64,000 nucleotides of DNA from Oceanibaculum indicum P24 (GTDB lineage: Bacteria > Pseudomonadota > Alphaproteobacteria > Oceanibaculales > Oceanibaculaceae), in contig NZ_AMRL01000004.1 of NCBI RefSeq assembly GCF_000299935.1, positions 1 to 64,000 on the forward strand, in the 5' to 3' direction. A program made the translations under genes and the position numbers. The notes under the pieces are model-generated. The model had not been told where the DNA came from and did not search any database. It saw nothing but the letters and a program-made list of their open reading frames with translations. This document shows positions 56,570 to 64,000 of this stretch, one piece after another; positions within the stretch are counted from its first letter, which is position 1; each line of letters opens with the position of its first letter.

Positions 56570-58958
56570 GAACAACCGCTAATCCAGGAGTGTGGCCGCC
56601 GGAACCGGCTGATGAGCCAGGACCGGAGCCGGAGCCAGAATCGGACAGGCGGGCAGTCTCTGCTTCGATGCCGGATTTACCATGGTGGCCGGAGATTACA
56701 TCCCGCCCCGGGAAAATCAACCGGACACGCGCACCGGTGCGACGGCGGTCTTCGATTGTGAGATCGCCGCCATGGTCCTCCATGATCTTCTTCACGATGG
56801 CAAGGCCCAGCCCAGTCCCCTTCTCCCGTGTCGTCACATAGGGTTCGGTCAGGCGGTGCCGTACCTCCTTGGGCAGGCCCTTGCCATTATCCTCGATACA
56901 CAGCTCGACCTGGCCGTCCCTGTGCTGGATGGCAAGCCGGACGATGCCGGGTTTGGGGTCAGTCTCCTGCCGGGCGCCAATCGATTCGATGGCGTTCTGC
57001 ACCAGGTTGGTCAGCGCCTGACGGACCTGGCGGTGGTCGCACCAGACCATGGCCGGCGGATCCGGCAGGGAGGCCACGAACCGGATATCCTGATGCGCGC
57101 TGCGATAGAGCGTCAGGGTCTCGCGGCACAGTTCGTCCAGATTCTCGTGGCGCAGGACAGGTGCCGGCATCCGCGCGAAGTTGGAGAATTCGTCCACCAT
57201 GCGGCCGATATCGCCGACATGGCGGATGATCGTCTCGGTACAGGCCGCGAAGCTTTCCTTGTCGGAGACGATCTCGCCCAGATATTTGCGCTTCAGCCGT
57301 TCCGCGGACAGCTGGATCGGGGTCAGCGGATTCTTGATCTCATGCGCGATGCGGCGCGCCACATCAGCCCAGGCCGCCTTGCGCTGCGCGGTCATCAGCT
57401 GGGTGATGTCGTCGAAGGTCAGGATGAAACCCAGCGCGCGGTCCTGCTCGGCATTGCCGTCGCCCCGCTCCGCCGTGATCCGCACCAGGAGGGTGCGCTG
57501 CCCCGCCTCGCCCTGGAGGATGACCTCGCGCTCCAGGTCGCGGTCCGGCCGTGCCTGTGCCACCGCCAGCAAGTCCGCCATTTCCGGCACGACATCGCCA
57601 ATCGGCAGGCCGATGGCGCGTTCCAGAGGCTGGTCCAGCAGCAGCGAGGCCGACCGGTTGGGCAGGTTGATCCGCCCCTCCGCATCGAGGCCGATGACGC
57701 CGGCCGAGACGCCGGCCAGCACAGTTTCGGTGAAGCGGCGGCGGGTATCCAGCTGCCGGTTGGCGTCGATCAGCTCCTGCCGCTGTTCCTCCAGCTGGCT
57801 TGTCATCCGGTTGAAGGCGCGGCTGAGCACGCCCAGCTCGTCGGTACCGTCCTCGTCCGTCACCCGGGCCGTCAGGTCGCCGGCCCGCACCCGCTCCGCC
57901 GCGCCGATCAGGTTGCGCACCGGGCGCCACAGCTCCGCCGCCACGTTCAGGCCGACCCAGACCGCCGCCAGCAGCATCAGCAGAGCCACCACGACGAAGA
58001 TCATCACGAAGGTGATCTGCAGGCTGGATTGCCGTCCCTGCAGGCGCTGATATTCCTCGACCGCGGCCTCCGTCTGGTCCATATGGGCCAGCACCTTGCT
58101 GTCCACGAACCGCCCGACATAAAGGTAGGCGTCGGCGAACCCGTCCAGCCGGACCAGCGCGCGCACCCGGTCGTCGGCGTCATTTTCCATCAGCACGACG
58201 GCGCCGGTTTCCGCCTCACGCAGCGAGGCCTCCGGCACGGTTTCGAAATGCATCGCGAAGCTGAGCGCCGATTGCGCGAGGATATAGCCGGTGCTGTCGA
58301 ACACCACCGCCTCGGCCAGCGCCCTCACCTGCGCCTGCGCGCTGATGAAGGCGGTGAGCCGCCTGGGATTGGCAGACAGGCTCAGCGCCTCGCGGTTGAG
58401 GTCGGCGGCCATCGCCAGCACGTCGGCGCGGATCGTCTTCTGATGTTCCTCCAGATAGGCCTTCGCCACCTCACGCGATTCGGTGACCGCCGTGCGCACC
58501 CGTTCGTCGAACCAGGACTGGATGCCGAAATTCAGGAACAGGGCGGAGAACACCGCGACAATGATCGCCGGAATGACGGCAACAAGCGCGAACAGCGTGA
58601 CCAGCTTCAGATGCAGCTTGGAGCCCGCCAGGCCGCGCCGCCGCTCCATCCACAGCTGGACCAGCCGGTAGGACACCACCATGCCAACCAGCAGCAGCAG
58701 CAGCAGGTTGACGTTCATCAGCACGAAGATGGTATTGGGGTCGGGGCCCAGCGGCCCGGAATCGGTCAGCGCGGCGTAGGTCAGCGTGCCCGAGACCAGG
58801 GCCGCGACAATGAGCAGCAGCGCCACCTTGCGGCCAAGGCGCACACGCTCCGCCCAGTGCCCGAGGTGACGCCAGAAGCGCGCCATGCCGGCCGACCCTG
58901 TCATGTCCTTCGTGGCGCTGTCTCCGCTCCGCGCCCTTTCCAAGGCGTCGTCGCTCAT
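56559..58958 (-). CDS. ntrY: Membrane sensor histidine kinase NtrY
   Basis: 799-residue kinase. Transmembrane helices lie at about 44-62, 78-100, 118-142 and 314-338, the last two enclosing a periplasmic region. HAMP spans about 340-395 and PAS about 405-520. The phosphoacceptor is His539 in RIAHEIKNPLTP, and an ATPase domain (DNGKGLP, GTGLGLAIV) follows. The C-terminal 40 residues are Gly/Ser-rich. It phosphorylates NtrX, with which it overlaps by 11 bases. It lies 36 bases downstream of ntrC in the same operon. Confidence 0.96.
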   Translation of the reverse strand: MSDDALERARSGDSATKDMTGSAGMARFWRHLGHWAERVRLGRKVALLLIVAALVSGTLTYAALTDSGPLGPDPNTIFVLMNVNLLLLLLVGMVVSYRLVQLWMERRRGLAGSKLHLKLVTLFALVAVIPAIIVAVFSALFLNFGIQSWFDERVRTAVTESREVAKAYLEEHQKTIRADVLAMAADLNREALSLSANPRRLTAFISAQAQVRALAEAVVFDSTGYILAQSALSFAMHFETVPEASLREAETGAVVLMENDADDRVRALVRLDGFADAYLYVGRFVDSKVLAHMDQTEAAVEEYQRLQGRQSSLQITFVMIFVVVALLMLLAAVWVGLNVAAELWRPVRNLIGAAERVRAGDLTARVTDEDGTDELGVLSRAFNRMTSQLEEQRQELIDANRQLDTRRRFTETVLAGVSAGVIGLDAEGRINLPNRSASLLLDQPLERAIGLPIGDVVPEMADLLAVAQARPDRDLEREVILQGEAGQRTLLVRITAERGDGNAEQDRALGFILTFDDITQLMTAQRKAAWADVARRIAHEIKNPLTPIQLSAERLKRKYLGEIVSDKESFAACTETIIRHVGDIGRMVDEFSNFARMPAPVLRHENLDELCRETLTLYRSAHQDIRFVASLPDPPAMVWCDHRQVRQALTNLVQNAIESIGARQETDPKPGIVRLAIQHRDGQVELCIEDNGKGLPKEVRHRLTEPYVTTREKGTGLGLAIVKKIMEDHGGDLTIEDRRRTGARVRLIFPGRDVISGHHGKSGIEAETARLSDSGSGSGPGSSAGSGGHTPGLAVVHGA

Positions 58959-58994
58959 CGCATTACCATTGGCCAGCCTTGCGTTACGAGGCGG

Positions 58995-60454
<1,460 letters not shown>

Positions 60455-60455
<1 letters not shown>

Positions 60456-61621
60456 CACTCAGCCTCCACCGGCAGCAGCCGGGCGACCGGATCGCTGCCC
60501 ATCTCTTCCGGCGCCATCGGCAGCATGACGCGGAAGACGGTGCGCTTCGGCTGGCTGTCCACCTCGATGATGCCGCCATGATCGCCGACGATCTTGGCGA
60601 CCAGCGCCAGCCCAAGGCCGCTGCCATTCTGCTTGGTGGTGACGAACGGGTCGAACAGGTTCTGCCGCAGATCGTCAGGGATGCCGGGCCCGTTATCGGT
60701 GACGCTGATCACCAGCGGCAGGTCGAAGCTGCTGCGCGAGCCGGGCACCGCCAGCCTTATGCCATGCTTGTAGGCCGTGCTCAGGGTGATCTCGCCGCCC
60801 TCCTCCGGCAGTGCCTCCGAAGCGTTCTTCACAAGGTTCAGGAAAATCTGGATCAGCAGGTCGCGATTGCCGAGCACGGCCGGCAGCGATGGATCATACT
60901 GCTCGACAAAGCGGTGCTGCCGGGCAAAGCCGGTCTTGGCGACCTTGCGCACATGATCCAGCACGAGATGGATATTCACCGGACCGCGCGGCATCGGCCG
61001 CTGGTCGGAGAACACCTCCATCCGGTCGACCAGCGCGCAGATACGGTCGGTCTCGTCGCGGATCAACGTCGTCAGCTCCTGGTCGCCGGGGTCCTGCACA
61101 CTCTGCTCCAGCAGCTGTGCCGCCCCCCTGATGCCGGAGAGCGGGTTCTTCACCTCATGCGCCAGCATCGCTGCCATCGCGGTGACGGAGCGCGCCGCGC
61201 CACGGAAGGTCAGCTGCTGGTGGAACTGCAGCGCCACCGAACGTTCATGGATGCAGATCGCCACCTGCCCGTCGGAATCCGCGATCGGTGCGACCTCGAT
61301 CGTCACGTCGCGCGTGCCGATGCGCGGCGTCTCCAGCGTCACGCCATGGTCCGACATGCTGTTGCCATGCGCCCGGACCTGCGACAGCAGGGAGAAGAGC
61401 GGGCTGTCGTCCGGGATGAAATCGGCAAGCCGCTGATCGACCAGCTGGTTGGCACTGAGGCGGAAGAACTGCTCGGTCGCGTCGTTCACATAGACGATCT
61501 GGTTGTCCGCATCGACCACCAGCACCGGGCTGGCCAGCGCCAGCAGGATCGCCGATTCCTCGACGCGCGCCGGGCGCCGTCCCCGGCCCAGCAGCTTCAG
61601 CGGCGTGCTTATCTTCGCCAT
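60455..61621 (-). CDS. ntrB: Nitrogen sensor histidine kinase NtrB
   Basis: 388-residue soluble kinase/phosphatase of NtrC. PAS domain (about 23-130), HisKA with His155 in [20 protein letters not shown], and an ATPase domain with [18 protein letters not shown] and GSGLGLALV. It is controlled by PII proteins. ATG 61621 shares a base with the dusB stop (TGATG); the upstream frame to 61759 runs inside dusB and is not used. Confidence 0.97.
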
Positions 61622-62634
61622 CAGGCGGCCTCCTGCAGGGATTTGCCCGCCGATCCGTCGAGGGCGGCAGTGAAGTAATGCTCCATGGCGTCCCGTACAG
61701 CATCCGGGTCCGTGGTGTTGTTGACCAGCTGGCGGAAGGCCGCGGAACCGGGCAGGCACCGGCTGTACCAGCCAATATGCTTGCGCGCGATGCGGCAGCC
61801 GAGCTGCGGCCCGTAATGGCGCTGCATCGCCTCCCAGTGATCCCTGACCGTCTCCAGGATGACCGCCAGCGGCGGGTCCGGCAGCTTCTCCCCGGTGCGC
61901 AGATAGTGCCCCACCTGGGCTGGGAACCAGGGCCGGCCATAGCTGCCCCGGCCGATCATCACCGCATCAGCGCCAGACAGGCGCAGCGCCTCGGCCGCCT
62001 CTTCCTCCGTCGTCACGTCGCCATTCACGACGACTGGGATGGAAACCACCTGCTTCACCGCACGCACATAGGACCAGTCGGCCCGGCCGGTATAGAACTG
62101 GCAGCGGGTGCGGCCATGCACGGTGACCATGCGCACGCCGAGATCCTCGGCGATCCGGGCAAGCTGCGGCGCGTTACGGCTGCCATCGTCCCAGCCGGTG
62201 CGCATCTTCAGTGTGACCGGGATATCGACGGCCTTAACCGTCGCCTCGATCAGCGATGCGGCATGGTCGAGGTCGCGCATCAGGGCGGAGCCGGCCTGTT
62301 GCCCGCCCGTTACCTTCTTCACCGGGCAGCCCATATTGATGTCGATGATGGCCGCGCCCCGGCCCGCATTCAGCTTCGCCGCCTCGGCCATCAGCGCAGG
62401 CTCGCAGCCTGCCAGCTGGACCGACAGCGGATAGTCCGCGCTGTAATCCTCCGACATTTTGCGGATTTCCTTGCGCGCCTGCTGCACCATGGCGGCGCTG
62501 GCAATCATCTCGGAAACCACGAGCCCGACGCCGAAGCGCCGGACAATGCGGCGGAACGGCTGATCGGTGACACCAGACATGGGCGCCAGGATCACCGGCG
62601 ACTCCAGTTTAATTGGCCCGATTGATACGCTCAT
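61621..62634 (-). CDS. dusB: tRNA-dihydrouridine synthase (NifR3/DusB)
   Basis: 337-residue flavin enzyme that reduces uridines in tRNA. The catalytic cysteine is in [13 protein letters not shown] near residue 100, and FMN contacts include [13 protein letters not shown] and the [10 protein letters not shown] loop. In alphaproteobacteria this gene (once named nifR3) heads the ntrBC operon, as here. A promoter and a 17-bp palindrome lie immediately upstream. The start ATG 62634 has only a weak ribosome site. Confidence 0.96.
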   Translation of the reverse strand: MSVSIGPIKLESPVILAPMSGVTDQPFRRIVRRFGVGLVVSEMIASAAMVQQARKEIRKMSEDYSADYPLSVQLAGCEPALMAEAAKLNAGRGAAIIDINMGCPVKKVTGGQQAGSALMRDLDHAASLIEATVKAVDIPVTLKMRTGWDDGSRNAPQLARIAEDLGVRMVTVHGRTRCQFYTGRADWSYVRAVKQVVSIPVVVNGDVTTEEEAAEALRLSGADAVMIGRGSYGRPWFPAQVGHYLRTGEKLPDPPLAVILETVRDHWEAMQRHYGPQLGCRIARKHIGWYSRCLPGSAAFRQLVNNTTDPDAVRDAMEHYFTAALDGSAGKSLQEAA

Positions 62635-62655
62635 ATTTTAGGCATCTTCCTTTCG

Positions 62656-62672
62656 TGCCCAAACTTTGGGCA
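62656..62672. promoter_or_regulatory. Perfect 17-bp palindrome, probable NtrC autoregulatory site
   Basis: TGCCCAAA-C-TTTGGGCA is a perfect 8+1+8 inverted repeat. It has the same layout as NtrC sites (TGC at one end, GCA at the other, 11 bases between). Its position covers the start site predicted from the promoter at 62673-62701, where bound protein would block transcription. NtrC is known to repress its own dusB-ntrBC operon in several alphaproteobacteria. Another repressor using this palindrome cannot be excluded. Confidence 0.6.
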
Positions 62673-62701
62673 ACGCTACACCGAACAAATCCCGATGACA
62701 A
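62673..62701 (-). promoter_or_regulatory. Probable promoter of dusB-ntrBC-ntrYX
   Basis: On the minus strand TTGTCA (62701-62696, 5 of 6 to the -35 consensus) is followed after 17 bases by TAGCGT (62678-62673), a poor -10. The start would fall near 62666, inside the palindrome. The gene begins about 32 bases further on. Confidence 0.4.
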
Positions 62702-62750
62702 GCGCGCGGATCACGCAACCTGCATACATTTGTTCGGCAGTCGTTCGGTA

Positions 62751-63551
62751 TTAGCCCAGAAGGATGTCGGCGACGAATTTCACGCCCGGATAGGCCAGTG
62801 TCAGCAGCAGGAAGGCGATCAGCACTAGACGGGCCGCCATCCGCCCGCGCAGGCCGGTCAGCCAGTGCGCCAGCAGCAGCGCCAGCACGACGGCGAAGAC
62901 AGCAATCGACAGCACGCTCTTATGGTCCAGCGCCAGCACCCCGCCGCCCCTGGTCCAGTTCACCGCCATTCCAGTGGCAACACCAAGGCCCAGCAGGATT
63001 TCCGCCAGCAGCAGCAAGCCGATCTGCAGCCGCTCCCCCTCCGCCACGGCGGGCAGCAGCCGGGTCAGCCGGGTTGGCTGCTTGCGCTTCAGCGCACGTT
63101 CCTGCAGGAAGACAGCGAAACCTGACACCGCCGCCAGGGTCAGCAGCGCATAGGCTGTGACCGAGAGCAGGATATGCGCCTGCGTCCACAGGCCCGGTAC
63201 CGTACCGGCGAACGGCCCGGTCTCGATAGGCCGCAGCACGGTTGCCAATACACCCAGCAGCAGCATGTAGGGCAGCAGCAGCGGCGCCAGCCGCCGGCTG
63301 GCCGGCACGATCAGCACCGCCCCGGCAAACAGCACCATGGTCGCCGCCACGGTGACCCACAGCGCGCCGGACAGGTCGGCGTACCAGCGGCCATACATCT
63401 GCGCCACCACCCAGCCCACGGGGCCGATCACGGCGGGGACCAGCAGCACCCAGAACAGCCGGTCCCTTTCCGCCGTCCGGCCGAACGGCAGCAGCGATGC
63501 CGGCAGCATCGCGATCAGGGCGGAAAGACTGACGATCAGGGTGGTCGGCAT
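62751..63551 (-). CDS. CcsA/YpjD-like cytochrome c assembly family membrane protein
   Basis: 266-residue inner-membrane protein with about eight hydrophobic helices. The region GLWTQAHILLSVTAYALLTL resembles the haem-handling segment of CcsA-type proteins, and the closest match in layout is the YpjD subfamily of unknown function. ATG 63551 is preferred over a start at 63614, which has no ribosome site. It lies upstream of dusB on the same strand, separated by 116 bases containing the dusB promoter, so it is likely a separate transcript. Confidence 0.78.
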   Translation of the reverse strand: MPTTLIVSLSALIAMLPASLLPFGRTAERDRLFWVLLVPAVIGPVGWVVAQMYGRWYADLSGALWVTVAATMVLFAGAVLIVPASRRLAPLLLPYMLLLGVLATVLRPIETGPFAGTVPGLWTQAHILLSVTAYALLTLAAVSGFAVFLQERALKRKQPTRLTRLLPAVAEGERLQIGLLLLAEILLGLGVATGMAVNWTRGGGVLALDHKSVLSIAVFAVVLALLLAHWLTGLRGRMAARLVLIAFLLLTLAYPGVKFVADILLG

Positions 63552-63738
63552 GCGCGCCTTATATCCGGTCTGGTGAGAAATATATAGTGCTGCGAACCAT
63601 TCGCAAAACATCATTTGTCAGCCGACGCTGTTAACGGCCCTGATGATCCCAGGCGGAAGTTTCTGCCCGGCAAATTCTGCCGCCCGGCAAGATCGGCCGG
63701 GTGGCCTTCCCAGCCCACTGTCAAATAAATCAATAAGT

Positions 63739-63744
63739 TATAAT
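63739..63744 (+). promoter_or_regulatory. TATAAT -10 element upstream of the last gene
   Basis: A perfect TATAAT sits in an AT-rich stretch, 66 bases before the ATG at 63810. The only nearby -35-like hexamer, CTGTCA (63718-63723), is 15 bases away, which is short. Nothing else was seen in the 258 bases between the genes. Confidence 0.38.
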
Positions 63745-63809
63745 TATATCATGCGGGCATGACATTTGCCTCTGTGCTCCTACCCTCCCAACGGATGGAG
63801 CAGCGGCAC

Positions 63810-64000
63810 ATGTCCATTTCCGGTATCGGCGGCCCATCGGGCATTACCATTGGCAGCCCGTCATCGATATCGCCCGGCAGTTCGCGCCTCGAAAAGCCGA
63901 CCGCGCAGGACGAATTCCTCGACTATATGACGAAATCGCCCGCCGAGCGGATGCGCGAGATGATCCTCGGCGAGCTCGGCGTGACGGAAGAGCAACTGCG
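63810..64000 (+). CDS. Start of a conserved hypothetical protein, cut by the window end
   Basis: 63 codons of an open frame, starting MSISGIGGPSGITIGSPSS, a Ser/Gly-rich low-complexity part, followed by a charged helix DEFLDYMTKSPAERMREMIL and GVTEEQL. This second part resembles the end of small alphaproteobacterial proteins of unknown function that share the FLDYM..SP.ER motif. GGAG lies 9 bases before ATG 63810; an in-frame ATG 15 bases upstream is less likely. The 3' end is beyond position 64000. Confidence 0.68.
   Translation, partial: MSISGIGGPSGITIGSPSSISPGSSRLEKPTAQDEFLDYMTKSPAERMREMILGELGVTEEQL

Overview
The window is chromosomal DNA of a GC-rich alphaproteobacterium, most likely of the order Rhodospirillales in the broad sense. 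I could not fix the genus. The evidence is gene content and order: an intact dusB-ntrB-ntrC-ntrY-ntrX-trkA-dat-hfq-hflX stretch, the pcm-tolC-popZ-valS block, a general L-amino-acid (Aap) transporter, a PopZ polar organiser, an NDUFS4-like complex I subunit, an alphaproteobacterial LexA box (GTTC-N7-GTTC) and a CtrA-type box (TTAA-N7-TTAA). No phage, plasmid, insertion sequence, CRISPR array or obvious foreign island was seen. Nearly all of it is ordinary accessory-plus-core chromosome.

Layout. 1-10.2 kb: tRNA-Lys (partial), coaD and gyrA overlapping, a divergent pentapeptide-repeat gene behind a CtrA-like promoter, a PAS histidine kinase, and ssb divergent from uvrA around an SOS box. 10.2-16 kb: a REP-like palindrome, then valS, popZ, tolC and a PCMT-family gene on the minus strand. 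16-21.6 kb: tRNA-Asn, tRNA-Cys, a CYTH-CHAD protein, sixA, a GNAT gene, and sseA coupled to a double GNAT fusion. 21.6-30.3 kb: aapJQMP, then metC-hisI, then a cysteine-dioxygenase-like gene with a four-domain rhodanese protein. 30.3-38 kb: an ABC-F ATPase, a GNAT gene, a diguanylate cyclase, small genes, tRNA-Arg, tRNA-Pro, an O-methyltransferase, and an HDAC-family gene with a DUF192 gene. 38-44.8 kb: a TPP riboswitch with thiXY (no ATPase gene), then coxG and coxSLM of the form II carbon-monoxide-dehydrogenase-like family. 44.9-50.4 kb: two tandem paralogues of an unrecognised family, a 42-residue membrane peptide gene, NIPSNAP, an acyl-CoA ligase, a FrnE-like DsbA protein, a hypothetical gene and an inositol-monophosphatase-like gene. 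50.4-63.5 kb: hflX, hfq, HAD phosphatase, dat, trkA, ntrX, ntrY, ntrC, ntrB, dusB and a CcsA-like membrane protein. The start of one more gene lies at the right edge.

How the parts connect. The strongest regulatory story is nitrogen control. A 17-bp perfect palindrome with NtrC-site geometry lies at the predicted start of the dusB-ntrBC operon. A near match lies upstream of a good sigma-54 promoter in front of aapJ, so the Ntr system encoded at 55-63 kb probably controls the amino-acid transporter encoded at 21-26 kb. Sulfur metabolism recurs (sseA, metC, the cysteine-dioxygenase-like gene and the tetra-rhodanese). Cell-cycle themes also recur: PopZ, and a CtrA-like box in front of the pentapeptide protein that faces gyrA. 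These functional links are inferences from sequence and position.
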